The notes: generated by a model not told the origin, from the sequence alone. A DNA stretch of 64,000 nt from Chionis minor (GCA_013398295.1 VZSF01000638.1:623609-687608); one strand, 5' to 3'; shown: positions 1-12,589, counted from the stretch's first letter. A program made the numbers and translations.

Positions 1-3000
1 CTCTCTCTTAGCTGATGACTCTAATAAATGGCTAAGAAAAAATTACTTCCCATAGTACTTTACACTCTGCCATGCTTCAAGCAGGGATACTTCAGGAGGA
101 GATGTGAATTTTAGGACTGGAATCTCATGCCTTACCATTATAGCACTGTGGCTCTCCAGCCCTGAGTTTCTACCCAGCCAATGTGATGACCCAGCACAAC
201 ACAGGCTTCTGAAACAAGAGACATGTTGTGGAGTCATTTAGCAGTTTTTCATGTTTCCTCTCATCTGCAGCCATAGTTTGCCTCAGGTCTATCTAGGATG
301 TGTGCTGGCATGGAGGGTAGGCGTTCTTTTATATCACATAACATGGTCACGGTGTGCAGTTCACGTAGTGCCTCTGTTCCTAGCATGGCTGTTGCTGGCC
401 CAATGGCCAGCAGATTTTTGTTGAAGCAGAAGAGACATTTTCACCATTGAAACCCAGTGCTTGGTCACTGCTATGGTCAGCCAGGACCATGAATGCCTCT
501 AAGCAAAAAATATGCTGGTAGGCAATATCATCCCATTTGAGAGTACACTGCCCCCATCCATGTTAAATAAATAAACACAGTGTTTTGTTTGGCATCCATC
601 AAGATGAAGAAAGGCCAATACCCAAACCATGGTCTCTGATTTTGAGGCTACTGTCTAAATAGTGGGAGGCAATCACTTTCTGTCTTGAAGGAAGAGTGGC
701 CAGTATCTGTGGCCCAGATGACAGTGCATGTGCACATACAGAAGGGATTCTGGCCACGGCGTGCTTCTTCTCTGGAGAGGTGCTATGTCCAGAAGAGAGG
801 GAGAATTTCAGACACATCCCTCTTGGCAGTGTTTCACGTTGGCTGGCTGAAACTCCTTCTGTTTGTGTGTGTTATGTATTCTGGCTTTGTTTTTTTGAGT
901 CCAGAGCTGGCGCCTGACTTCTGGACTTCGTAATATTCAGCGTCCAAACATGTGAGCCTCTTCTGAGGTCTGGCCCATCATTCCTAACCAGTACAGATTG
1001 TTAACTGGAGTTTGACAGTTGGCCTGCTTAGCTGTGTTTGCAAATTCTGCTAAAACTGCCTTGATTTTTAGGTGTCTAAATAGTTCTATAAACCTAGTAT
1101 TACCCCTTTCATTTAACTGAAACCTGCCTTTGGCATGCTGCACGATTCCCTGTCTATATGTGTCAAAATGAAAGCCTGTCCTTAACTCTTGTGATGTGTA
1201 AAGTGAAGTTGCATAAATTACACATTGTACACAATTTAGATCTAAGTAAATCCAGAAGAATGTCTTGAAACCTGCAGAATCTTATTTAACGTAACATAAT
1301 CAGGTGTAGACATCCTTGCTAATATAGGTTCTATTGCATTTGCAAAGATTGTCTCTGGAGTTACAAAGTAGATAGAGCACAAGGGAATCAGATAATATAA
1401 CTTTATCTGAAATTCTAAGAATTAAGCCTCACCTTTGAACTTGGCCAAGTAAATGAGTATGTAACTAAGAAGCCCAAACAAGTATAAACTAGTGCCCGAC
1501 AGATGTCAGCTACATCTATGTGAGATTGTGACATTAGCTTTGTGTTTAACTCAAAAACAGTCAAAGCCAGGAAACAATGCTGTTGGGATCAGTTATCCAG
1601 AAGAAACATACACAGTTCTTTCTTCTATTGTCTGTAAAGAAGCTGTTTTGGTTACAGCCTTTCTGTGTTCATGTACTTTCAGAAATCCTCAAATGCTGTT
1701 TACTATGTAGGTTCAGTCATCTTGATTCAGTTAGCGCATCATAGAGTACTATACTGTTCTGAAAGGGCAGCCCTGGCATATTTATGTAACAATACTCAAA
1801 AGATAGTACAAATACTTTCAAAAAACATTTTTGGATGGAAATATGCAATGCAGTCCTGTGGATCCTGTGGAGAGTTTTGATTTAAAAAGTTTTGCTTATC
1901 TGCTCATCTTCCTTCTCTTAGCCCATGTACCTTGCTCCTCTAAATTAGGGGAACATATTTTGGATATTTTCTGTGGAGCTTCAGTTTCAGCTGAATATAG
2001 AACATAACATTTGTATTTTGTGTTCACAGAGCCCTTCATAATTAAATTTCTTTTATTGCCTGAACTTAGGTAGATTGGGGTTCAGAGATGTAGTTTATGC
2101 TTCAAAGAAACTTCACCTTCAAAGTGGGCTCAGAGCTCAGGTCTCCGATGCAAATACTGAAATTAATCTGCTTCAGCAAAAGCTTTAAGTTCTTTGCCTG
2201 GGTAAATCGTGTTCTTCCGTAGTCTTCATCCCATTAACATCCTCAAGGTAACAGAGGTGATAACTTATAGAAAATTAATAATACAGTTATGGTATTTAAG
2301 ATTTTGGCCATGTGACACACGCTCTCAGGAGAAGAATCAATCCTCTCTGTGCCCTTTACTTTTCATTATGCTTTTCTTCTCACTTTGATTATTTCTCAGC
2401 ATTTCTTACAACTATTCCTGCTCTTTTCACATAAGACAGCATGTACTAATTTTGATTGTTGTCTGGTTCTCTTTTCTCTGATTCTCTGGAACTACCTGTC
2501 CAGGTAGGATTGTTTGGTTTTCCTTAATCCCTATTTTCTAGAATAGTTTCTTCTTGTAGGTGTTCTTGGTAGCATTGCTGCCTTATTGCAACTCCGATTT
2601 TTGCAAATTCCTTTTCTACCTTGTAAATAGCACATCATGAAGAAGACAATGAAACTGTTGCCTCTTCCTTTTTATTCTTTTGTTTGTCATTCTATGACAT
2701 CAGCTTATCAAATACCGTCTTTGTACCAGGCTTCACGAGCAGACACATGTCCACATCAATGACAGGTACACATTTGGGGATCATATGCACTGACCCATCT
2801 CTTCCCATGTGTGTGTAATTTCATTTATTCTAAAATTTACAAAATTTGGTTGATAATATTTTGTTCAAGTTAACCCATCCTTGCTGTGATCTCAAATCTT
2901 TCATGTTTCACCCAGAGTTAAAATCTTTGGATTTAGTTTATAGAAAAGGACATAGAGGATCATTATGCAAACTCCTATTGCATATTCCTGACTTATACCA

Positions 3001-4984
3001 GAAAACAGAGGCTCAGCTTTGTGATGCTTTGCCTATGAGGCAAACCCAGTGATCTTTGTTTTTCTTTTAATTGATATCAATTTTATGGGAGCCAATTTGG
3101 GCCCTGAAGATCCAGGCTTGACAATACTGGGTACAGAAGTCAAGAAACAGAATCGTTCAGTATGATCGCTGTCGAATATGCAGGCTCCACAGCCTCATTT
3201 CACTAGCTCAGCTCATTCTCCCCACTTTGTAGGTTGAAAGTCTGGAAAGAAGAGATCTTTCATGACTTGTCTTTGGGGTACAGAGCTTTAGCAACCTAAG
3301 ATGATTCCAGTTTCATCTGAAATGTTTTCATTTTAGACACCTGAGATCTTAGAGCTTTGGCATTCACTTTGTGGCTTTGACTCACACACTTTGCTTTACT
3401 CAGACTGGAAGGAAAGTTGGGGCAAAGCCATTTTCTGAGTTTAAACTAAATAAAGTTTGTAGGGTACTTGTAAAATCAGCATCAGCATATGACTTACTTC
3501 TCGAACTTTGCTAATTCTTCTAAGTTTCCTGTTTGCTAAAGGTTTTTTCATTAAAAGCGTCCTCTTGCTGCTTCTGAGAGTTTATTTTTACAAGTCAAAT
3601 AAGACTTTATGCTTCTATTTGTCATAACTGATGTAAAACACTGTTAAAAGACACTTTCAGCGTTGTAGAATGATTATGATTTGACAAATCTGAGAACATT
3701 CAAATTTGATCGCTTCTCCCCAGCTGTAGCATTCCAAGCAACCCGGAAGATAAGAACACACTGTTGTTATTAGGAGGCAAATGGTTTGTAAAATGGATTC
3801 AGGATTTTCCTAGTAAATGCAAGTTACTAGACTACTGCTTTATGAAATAAATTTGGATTTCCAATAAACAGTGTGAGATATTAGAGAAACATGGAACAAA
3901 TTCATCTACCTAAATCTGACCATAAAAACATAGGAGGTTTAACACAATTTGCTTCTGCTTGGGAAGATGATTACCGTATATACTGTAGCTCATGCTGAGA
4001 AAGTGATGCTATAGACCATAAACTACTACATCAGTGATCTCTCTACAGTGCATGGCATTAGATACTCAGAAGACAGCTTTGTTTTCTATAACTTGGCTTA
4101 GACTTAAAAACAGGGATCGTGGTAGACTTATTTTCTGTACTAATAGTCATAGAATTCCTCACAAAAAGTTTGCTGGCAAGAACCCTCACTTTCCTTAAGC
4201 CCCTTCCCATACTTGCTTCAAATGGAGCTGACAGAAGTTATATTTTTTAAGAGGGGGCGTCTATCCAAGTTCTGTCACATCCCATCATGCAGCAGTATAT
4301 AAAACTGATATGCTAGTATGAGAGGCCCTCTTTTTCTTTAGATTGTCTTTGTTTAAAATATAAATTACTGAGATAGCCCAGGAACAGTCCCTGTGTTATG
4401 AGTGTTTGGTAAAAATGTGGCTTCCTTTTATTTTAGAGCTCTGTTAGGAATGTTCCTTTAAGGGTTACTATAGCAATGCAAGCTGCTATTGAGACTGTAA
4501 ACATTAATGATGACTTGGAAGTTGACACCCTGCAAAAACATTTCAGTCATTCTAAGGAAGACTTCCAACAGCACTGCTATAATATGCAACTCCTACTGGG
4601 AACAGCAGGATTCAAAGTTTTTTAAGAAAACACTCTATATGCTAGACAGCAAAACTGCAATGAAGGGAAAATAATATACTCTAATTTTGCAACAAACCAA
4701 AATTCCCATTTCAGCATATTCTGATGCCATATTTGTTGTATTTTGGGAGGTCTGTCAGGCCACTTTTAAAGCAACATTTGTCTGCCAAGTCCAAATTGGC
4801 TCTACATCTCACTGGAATCAAACTTCTGTTGCTATTGTTGCTGCTGCCTTTCTTTTGCAAATGCAATAAAAACATGTGCTGGGTTACATGTGACCATGGA
4901 TATCATTTATCATGTAGGAAGCACAGAAACAAACCAACCACCAACCCAACCAGATGCTTGTAGGATATTTTGAGAGGGCAAAAT
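1..4984. other. Unique AT-rich intergenic or intronic sequence
   Basis: I see no gene, RNA gene or recognisable mobile element here. The open frames are all under about 85 codons, lie on both strands, lack similarity I recognise and fit chance expectation. Base composition is typical of bird intergenic or long-intron DNA. Very old repeats could be hidden here. Confidence 0.6.
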
Positions 4985-5012
4985 CCAAATTTGGGCTTCA
5001 CTCCAAATTTGG
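4985..5012. promoter_or_regulatory. Two identical CArG-type boxes, 18 bp apart
   Basis: The 10-mer CCAAATTTGG occurs at 4985-4994 and again at 5003-5012. It fits the serum response factor consensus CC(A/T)6GG exactly and is self-complementary. Known paired CArG boxes bind SRF dimers in muscle and immediate-early gene enhancers. The sequence match is certain. That SRF binds here, or that this is an enhancer, is inference, because single matches to this degenerate motif are expected several times by chance in a window this size. The close, identical pair is what is notable. Confidence 0.35.
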
Positions 5013-5361
5013 AAATTTAAAATAGAAACGGAAAATCACAGGTTTGTGTCTCAAACACATTTTCTGATTGTTTTTCACAAACACAGTTTGTAACATAGGC
5101 TGAAGAATGCTGTCCTTAGTTGCTGCTTACAGGGAATGACACTTCAGTATAATATGTACTTGCATTTAATGTTCACTAATGCACAGTTCCTTTGCAAAGC
5201 AGCAGAGCAGGAGTTTAAAAAGCTGAGTTAAAGGGCAAATGGTTTTAGGGATGCATGGTTATTTAATTTTCTCTTCTTCTAATGAAATAAAATATTTGGG
5301 CTTATTTTACAGCTTATTTTAGGTATCTAGCACAAGCGGAAATTTATTTAACTAATAACTG

Positions 5362-5883
5362 TCAAATCAAAAAGGTACAACCCAAGACAAATTCACAAAA
5401 TATTAATCTCCCAGGAGCATTTCTTCTGCAGAGGCCAAAGAAGTTGGTCATGAGCTGGATCTTTCCTGCCCTTTTCCTGTGCCACACTGGAGTCTTTGTG
5501 GTTTTTGGTCTTTCACACCATAGGTTGTAGGCTTGTTACAGAGCGTTGGGAAGTATTTTGTGGTTTGTGGGGACCCTGCTGGACTGAAGAACTCTTTTAC
5601 ATTGTTGTCTTTGACTGTAGGAACCTGGACTGATGGTCTTCTCCAGCCCTGTGATTCCGGAAATTTTGTTTTCATTTGCAACAGAGTTGATCTCAAGGGT
5701 GTATTGTGTCCCCCTGCTGAGGTTGCTTTGTGTGGGCTCTTCTAAATACAACAGTCAGTAATTTTCTGACTTTTTCTGGTGTTGCACCACCCTTTCATAG
5801 GACTCTACGTAGGGGCTGTGCCACTTCAGTCTTTCAGAATCCCCAAATCTGGAAGGTACACGCTGTTTAGCCTTGCTTATAGG
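5362..5883 (-). pseudogene. Coding-like terminal exon, disrupted, unrecognised
   Basis: On the minus strand a pyrimidine-rich tract with a branch-like CTAAT and TTTTTTAG ends at 5884, giving a good splice acceptor. From 5883 one frame reads 42 codons, a TGA (5755-5757), 72 codons, a TAA (5536-5538) and 57 codons, then TGA at 5362-5364. Only two internal stops in about 170 codons is fewer than expected for this composition. The residues look protein-like: hydrophilic, rich in Ser, Lys and Gln, with segments such as RFGDSERLKWHSPYVESYER. A second frame (5448-5696) is also open for about 80 codons, so a frameshift is possible. Near the 3' end is KIQLMTNFF, which weakly resembles a PCNA-interacting peptide. 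I do not recognise the family. It may be the decayed last exon of a gene, or a chance open stretch. Confidence 0.35.
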
Positions 5884-6233
5884 CTAAAAAATTAGAAAAT
5901 TTCAGGTTTAAAATAAGTCTATTTTTTAAAACCCTTTTCAGGAACAAAGCCATAATATTTAAAAATTAAATTCCAAAAGTAATAAAGTACAAAAATTTTG
6001 TAAACAACAAATAAATGTTTGTCTTCCACCTATTTGTTACATTGAGCTGTCAGTTGACATCAGGCCATCTGAGCCAAGAACAATTACCCATAGTTGCTGC
6101 TCTCAAGATCTCACAAAGCCCATAGCCTTGTGAATCAGAACACAGGAGGTGATGAAAGGCACAAAGAGCTTGCTGCAAGTGTCCCACGCAGAGCACACTT
6201 TGTTTTAGTGACAGGACAGACACTTTTAAGTAT
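5884..6233. other. Unique sequence, nothing recognised
   Basis: This AT-rich stretch lies between the coding-like exon and a CR1 tail. If the exon is real, this would be the 3' part of the intron upstream of it on the minus strand. No repeat or open frame of note is visible. Confidence 0.5.
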
Positions 6234-6302
6234 GTCCATGTTCTAGAATGATCTTGATGATCTTGAAGGTCTCTTCCAACCCAAGTGATTCTATGATTCT
6301 AG
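6234..6302 (+). mobile_element. CR1 LINE, extreme 3' end only
   Basis: The stretch reads GATCTTGAAGGTCTCTTCC, then AACCC, and closes with TGATTCTATGATTCT. This is the conserved CR1 3' terminus with its octamer-type tail. Only about 70 bp is recognisable, so it is a severely 5'-truncated insertion, the usual outcome of target-primed reverse transcription. It has no coding capacity. Confidence 0.8.
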
Positions 6303-7354
6303 AAGGATGGAATTTCTCCATAATTCGGAGAAGCCTGATAGTCAGAATTTGAAAACTCACAGGAAAGTAACTTGGAGACTGCTGATATAGCTCCTGTAAG
6401 GAACATTGTTTAAGTATGTGGGATGACACAGGGGTGATAATGCACATTAATGTTTCTAATGGTTGTTAGAAGGGCCAATGAAGGAATGTCTCTGTTACCT
6501 GGTTGATATGAGCTATGTATTCAGCTGATCCTGTTATTCCCCGTTTTGAACCTGTGTAGCCTGTGCTGGAGGGAGATCTTCCCCCATTGCCTGTAGAGAC
6601 CTTGCTGTGTACTGCTCCAAAGGAGGCACCAATTGTATACCACAATGACCTGTCTTCATCTCTCCCATGTTTTCACCTTCTCTTTCTAATCTTCTCTAAG
6701 GATGTTCTCAGATGTTTCACAATACATTCAAACAATCTGGATACAGGACAGCACTAGCTCTTAGAAGTTGTCTAGCTACATGCCACTCAAATCCTTAGAG
6801 GCCACACTGACCACATGGTCTATTTTGAGCTTATAAAACACCGTCCATGTCAGCTTCCGTGCCCCTCTCTTAAGTGTCACAGGCTTTGTGTATTATCCTT
6901 AACAAAAAGCACCAGGAGAAAAAGATATTTTGAAATACGATTTTTTAAATATTGCTATATTTTTAATTTTGTGTGTTGGTTGACAGCTCTTCTCCTATTT
7001 TTGTCTGGAAAATGCATGTAGCTTTGATAGGAAAAATGTAGCCAGAGAATAGTACACTAGTAATATAAATCATGGAGAATGTATGCTTCTACCTTCTAGG
7101 AATGGAGTGCTCTATGAAAGACATCTGCCAAAAGATAGCATGTCTCTCTAGTGCAATTGTGCATTGGTGTGTTAGACATTTTTCTCTAGATTTTCAGCAT
7201 ATTGAGGATATAGTTTGGGATTCAGTGGGGGCATTGCATGGAAATAGCCTCTGTACCTATTCCCATTTTTTCCTATTTACCAGTGACAGGTGCTGTGCTG
7301 GTGATGTTGCAATTCCAAACTTCTGTGACATCAAACAAATGCAAAACTATTGCA
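6303..7354. other. Unique sequence, nothing recognised
   Basis: A 109-codon plus-strand frame at 7072-7401 is the largest open frame. It has no recognisable domain, no convincing splice sites and no homology I can name. It runs into the GC-rich repeat to its right, which argues against a real exon. Confidence 0.5.
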
Positions 7355-7976
7355 GCCTGGCTGGACCCCAGGGTCAAGTCCTGTGCTTGTCCAGGTGTTA
7401 GTCCAGGTGTTATATGACCCTGAGTGGCCCAGGCCAGCGGGGGCACCACTAACGAAAACCAGAGAGCCCTCAGTGATAGCCACCAGAAACCTGCCAGGGT
7501 GCTAAGTGCACCACTCGGCCCTGTAAATTTTTTCTCCTATCCTAGGAAGCCGTGTTCAAGGTCAGCTTTGATAGGGCGCAGCTGCATAACCTTGGACCAA
7601 GCTGCTGCAAAAACAGTTGATAGTCAGAAGTCCGGTCCGGGGCAGCCCTTGGCTGGGGAGCTGTGCTCAGGACCAGGCGCTTGCTCTCAGTCCTCACCTG
7701 AGCTGCACTATGGGCGTGCTGTGCTGGCCCTCCGGATCTCCTGTTCCTCACCTTGCCTTGCCAGTCTGAGCTTTTGGCTTGACCTCACACCTGCCTTATC
7801 CCTACAGACGTGTCCAGCAGTCAGTGGGCTGTGGCTGGACCTGCTCTTGTTTGGGTGCTGTGGGAATGGGGCTCTGCCACGAGGCCACACTTCTGCCTGC
7901 CTTGCCATCCCCTCAGCTCCCTGCTCGCCCTCCCTTGCACAGCAGCCCCACTATTTCATCTCCCTCATAAAACTCT
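7355..7976 (+). repeat. GC-rich dispersed repeat, possibly a solo LTR
   Basis: A sharply delimited GC-rich island sits in AT-rich flanks. Its right third (about 7841-7947) aligns, at an eyeballed two thirds identity, with 44385-44490. Shared words include CTTGTTTGG, AGGCCACA, CTTGCC/CTTGCCTCACC and CCCCTCAGCTCCC. This shows it is a multi-copy element. A 184-codon frame (7424-7978) crosses it, but its composition (Ser, Pro, Leu, Cys) looks like non-coding GC-rich DNA. The left end has a tandem 12-mer (CCAGGTGTTAGT twice, near 7391). Size and a late TAAAAC word are compatible with a solitary LTR of an old endogenous retroelement. I cannot confirm TG...CA ends or a target duplication. Confidence 0.5.
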
Positions 7977-8631
7977 AGGGATATGCAAAAGTGTTATGAT
8001 ATTTGGATTTACATACATGGATCATGCGCTTTTTTGGCTTTAGTTTCACTAACAAAAATACAGCTCCCATTGCAACTCCCTATCTACCTACTTACAGTTT
8101 TATTTTGATAGGGACTAGAGAGTTAAGCAAAGTTTGGGACGTTTTGTTGTAGGTAGGATAAGACGTTCCAAAAAGCCCTGCCATTTGCTGGCATTCATCC
8201 GCAGCAAAGTACCTCTGTATCCTGACAACACTCTCCTAAGAGTACAGCTAAGTGTGTGCAGATCTAAGAGTAGGATTCCTACCATCTTGGTATGCAAAAC
8301 TGAGTAACAGAGAAGGCTAAAATCCACAATAATTATGATGAGATTTGAAAAGCTATGGGAATGTGATGAGAGAGGACAATACAAGACCTGGGTTGTCAGA
8401 GCTGCTGATAAGTGTTACAATAACCTATTTATGCCCCTGCAGACTTGAGAGGTATGAACTTCATCCATGTCATAGCATAGCTACATGAGCTCAAAACAGA
8501 CCTGCAATTGAGTTCACTTGACATTCAAATTCAGCAGAAGTTGCAGCTTGCATGCATATTTCCACCTGGAAAATTTGTGGTGGCCAAGGATGCTGGGGCA
8601 AGCTGAAAACTGAACCTGAGCTACACTGCAG
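7977..8631. other. Unique sequence, nothing recognised
   Basis: An 89-codon minus-strand frame at 8115-8384 is the only sizeable one. Its Leu/Ile-rich composition and lack of splice context make it unconvincing as a gene. Confidence 0.5.
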
Positions 8632-8650
8632 GTGTGCTGGGCCAGCACAC
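8632..8650. repeat. 19-bp palindrome
   Basis: GTGTGCTGG, one G, then CCAGCACAC: two perfect 9-bp arms around a single central base. It could be a symmetrical protein-binding site or simply chance. No adjacent promoter is visible. Confidence 0.7.
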
Positions 8651-11532
8651 TGACTCAGCTGGCGAAATGTCCTTCTTAAAGCTGCTGTTGCTGCTGTCTG
8701 CTGTGGAGTCCGTATGTCAAATACCGTGACTGGACTCAGGCCAATTCCTAGTGGATACTCCCCAAATTTCTATCAGAATTAGTACTAGTGAGATGTAGTT
8801 TCAGGAGAGATGCCACCATAGCATAGCCCTCCTTGGTGAGAAGTGATGCACACCTGCAGGTTGCGCTAAAGGAGATGAATGTCTCTGCTCTCTAGATAGT
8901 GCAGTCTTTGCTGCTTACTTTTATTGTTTTGGCATTTACAGAAGCATGAAGTCCAAGCAAAAAAAAAAAAAAAAAAAATGTTTCAGAGTATTAGAAGACT
9001 TCCCTTTCTTTGTTGCCTTCTTGCATGAGGTGACAAAACTGCACCAGTTCCCTTCCATCTTTCTGAAAAGAACATCCAAGTCTAGTGCAGTAAGAATATC
9101 CTGGAACCCAATTACCAGCCTCTGAAAATGGGAGTTTGTAGCTGAAATGGGGAACTGGGAACAGAAGTTGACAGGGGCTTCTCTGTTTTATATATACAGC
9201 ACAAAGTCCAGAACTACAAAGACTAAGGCAGGGAAGTGTGTTATCTATCTAGATTGCAATTTTACGCAGTGGAACTGCCTCAGGAGCAGCCCATCTCTTG
9301 CACCCCTGCCATGCCCCCCTGCGTGTTGGGATGGAAAAGCAAGGTCCTTTACCAGATGGGGTAGGTGGTTTCTCAGCTGCTCTAGTCCATGTCAGAAGTA
9401 AAGGGAAAAGAACAGGGAGTAAATTTGCCTTCCATTTACGATCTCTACTTATTTCTTTCCAGTTTACTGACTTGAGAGAAGCATTTCCACTCCTCCACTG
9501 CTGTCCAAGTCTCTAATAATTAATTCCACCAAGGGTACAAGACAAACTTTGGGGCCTCATGGCTTGTCCACATGGAGAAGTGAAAGTTAAGTAAGATTCT
9601 GTACATTGATTTTCTGCTAAATCAGTACATAGTCATGATGAGTGATATACTTGAATTCTTTTCAAAACCAACACCAAAATAGCATTGCAATACCACAAAG
9701 TATCGTGAAATGATTAAACTAGCTTTAATTGGGGTGAGGGAAGGCTGTGGATGGAGGCAAGGTTTTTTTCCACTCTTTCACTTATTCCACATTATGTCCA
9801 TATTGTCAAATCATCCAATTTTGTTGTCAGACCAGAATTAGCTCTATGGGACTCCGCTATCTGGTTCTCTGTTTTTTGGAGCTCCTACTCAGACCTCCTC
9901 AGCCCACCTCCCTCCTTGTCCTACCCCTTCTTCTGTGGCAGAATTTTCCTGTTGGGGATCTGGTGGATCTCTACCAGACAATGTAATGGAGATGCATTAC
10001 CTCCTGCTAGACCTGTCCCAATGCATTGCTAGAGTGGAGGAGCCACTTTCAATGTTCCTCTTGAATGTTTCCCTGCCCCGATAAAGACAGACCTCGGAAT
10101 TTGGTCCAAACCAGTTAGATACCACTCTTACATGTGCAGCTTTATGAATGTGACTATTCCTGTGAAGTGCGGAGTGACTTGTGCACCACTTCGAAGACTG
10201 AGACTAAAGTTAGTTCATGGAGAAGTGAAAATTGAGAGAAATAACTATGACATAGGGATATTTGTTCATTGACAGTTCAGCGTTACAGCTGTGGCAATAT
10301 GGGGAACTGAGTGCTTAGAATTTCTGAGTCATCCAGCTTGTGAGTATTTTTATTTTCTTTTGAGGAGAATTGACTTAGACAATATTGATTGTAGATGGGC
10401 TATTTTCATTGTGTTGCAACTTGTGTTTCTGCTGATTTTCTGTTTGTCAAAAGGTGCATTCCTAACAGGGAAAAAAGGCCCAAAGAATGTAACTATATGC
10501 TTGGAAACTCATATTACTTCGAGTGATGTGATTAAGTGAGAGTATGCATGTATTCATGTGTATGTAGGGGACTGTAGTGCACCTACACAGATAACAAAGA
10601 CAAATTAGTACATCTATACAAGGAAGATGTATTTTGTAGTCAGTAGAATTTACATAAGAATCAGTGATCTCAAATATAAACTTTTATTTGCGTAATAGAA
10701 AAACAATTCTTCAAATGTATATAATTAGTGACTGAAATTCAATAGCTAACAAGATGAAGTAGATTAACTTTTTTTTTGTAATAAACCAAGATAAATTTTA
10801 ATCAGTGTCTTTCATTTAACTGCATCAATAGCTGCAGTTATGATGTTTAATTTGGTATTTTATACTATTTTGTTGACTGTATTATTCATCTTATGTGTTA
10901 TCTATCAGGGCCATCTTTTATTTGTATGGCAATGCAGATCTAATCTGCATTCAGTTAGTAATACAAACAGAGAAGTAATTGACATACTGCAAGGAAATCC
11001 TGCTATAATCTGATGTATTTGCAAAACAGTGCAGGAGTTGCATAAATGGACCTCATAAAAATGAATCAGTATATGCTATGGCACCAAAGGAAAAAAAACC
11101 CTACAGATTACAAGAGAATGGGATTTGGACAGATGTGGTTATCCATTTGTGTCTAACTATGGTAATTGTCAGGGCAAAAAAATCCCCACTCGTCTGCCAG
11201 CACACTGGTGATCCTCATTGTTTAAGCATAAGTTACACTTACAGAGTCTTGTGTCTACAGCTTCTGTTGTTCAGAGATAGTGCTTAACTGTTTAAGTGTC
11301 TCCCTACAAAATCTTTGCATTTAAAGATCAAAGAAAAATTAGCACGTATATTGGTAAAGGAAGTGTTAAAGCCATCTGCAGCCTGAGAAGAAGAGGAGGA
11401 CCTGTTGCATTCTGTGGCACGTCTGACTCAGCTGGAGGGTGTGCCTAAATGAGCTGCATTCCCCAGAGTAAGGGTGGACCGGTTTATCCATCCTGAGCGC
11501 AGTAAAGCAGTGTTAGCATGATACCTACTTAC
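8651..11532. other. Unique sequence with an A20 run
   Basis: The stretch contains a pure A run at 8959-8978. It is not preceded by a recognisable retroelement, so it is a simple homopolymer or the tail of something too old to see. Open frames of 60-93 codons (for example 9751-10032) are unsupported. No gene is seen. Confidence 0.5.
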
Positions 11533-11615
11533 CTGCGGCTGGTTCTGGGCTCTGTGTGCCTGTGGAAGCTGCTTGAGTCTTCTGCACAGCTAGTGGAGCT
11601 CTGCAGTAGATATTG
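11533..11615 (-). other. Candidate 83-bp internal exon
   Basis: On the minus strand the block starts after an AG acceptor preceded by GCTCTTCTATCACAG. It ends at a perfect consensus donor, CAG|GTAAGT, with the intron beginning at 11532. Two of the three frames are open across it. The flanks look intronic. It lies on the same strand as the coding-like terminal exon at 5362-5883, about 5.6 kb downstream, so the two could belong to one transcript, but nothing proves that. A perfect 9-base donor is expected by chance about once in every few windows of this size, and the acceptor's pyrimidine tract is short. Confidence 0.2.
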
Positions 11616-12589
11616 CTGTGATAGAAGAGCTACAAACCTTTGGGTATTCTTGGAAAGTTGGAGATTTTTTTGAAATTTCATCATTTCTCTCTGGATATAA
11701 ATCCAGATAATATATGATGATAAATCCAGCTGTTTAGACTAGATACTAGCAAATCCACCTTCTTTTGCAGGGATGATTCTGTGGATGCAATATAAAGGGC
11801 CTCTGTCTTGGGTAGCAGAGCTGTAGGGATATTGCTGCCTCTTGGGCTTCAGTTTGCAAAATTTAGGCTTAATCTCCCTGTGGCAGGGATCTCTGTGACT
11901 GGCCTGCAATTGTGTCAGCACCCATGCAACACCCCTCTGTGGGTAGTGGCAGGTAGGAAAATGTCTCATGTAACAGCAGCATGGTGGGTACCTGCAGCTG
12001 CACCCCATCTTACCTGTCTTTGTGGATGTCAGGACTATGTTGAAAAAGACAGTAATTAGTGTTTTTAAGATTGACATTATTTCTGCTTCATAAGGAGGCA
12101 GGTATCACATGGCACAGATGGCATTCTCCTCGTGGGCATCTCTGAAGTACTATCAAAGATTTATCTGCAAGTGCCACGCAGCCAGGATGGTGCCAGTCAT
12201 CAGCTGAGCTGAGAGAAAGTCTTTGTGAGATAAGTGTAAAAATAAATCCTGATACATGCAACTAGGTGGATCAGATAATGCTTGGGATTATTCCCAAGCT
12301 TTAAGTTGTGTGTCTCTACAGCTAGATAAAATATGTCGTCTAGGGTGTAGTGTACAAATGGAACAGCTAATCCTGTGCTTGCCATAAATCTGGGTTAATT
12401 AGACTACTACATGCAATTACTTAGCTTACTAAAAGACAATATGATAAGACTGAATTTTGCAACTCATTATTTACTGATACTAAAAAGTTTTTTGCCTGAG
12501 GAGGTGTTGGCAAGAGCAGCTGAAGGAGTGGTGTGGAGTCCAGTTTGCTTCCTGCAGACAGGAAGAGTCAAATTCAGCCTTTCTATATT
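11616..12589. other. Unique sequence, overlapping unsupported ORFs
   Basis: An 83-codon plus-strand frame and a 112-codon minus-strand frame overlap at 11739-12077. Neither has recognisable motifs, and the minus one is Cys/Tyr/His-rich in a way typical of random translation. I call no gene. Confidence 0.5.

Noticed and set aside
7424..7978. 184-codon plus-strand open frame, the longest not explained by CR1
   Set aside because: It lies wholly in the GC-rich repeat, where stops are rare. The translation is Ser/Pro/Leu/Cys-rich without domains, and other frames are also open.
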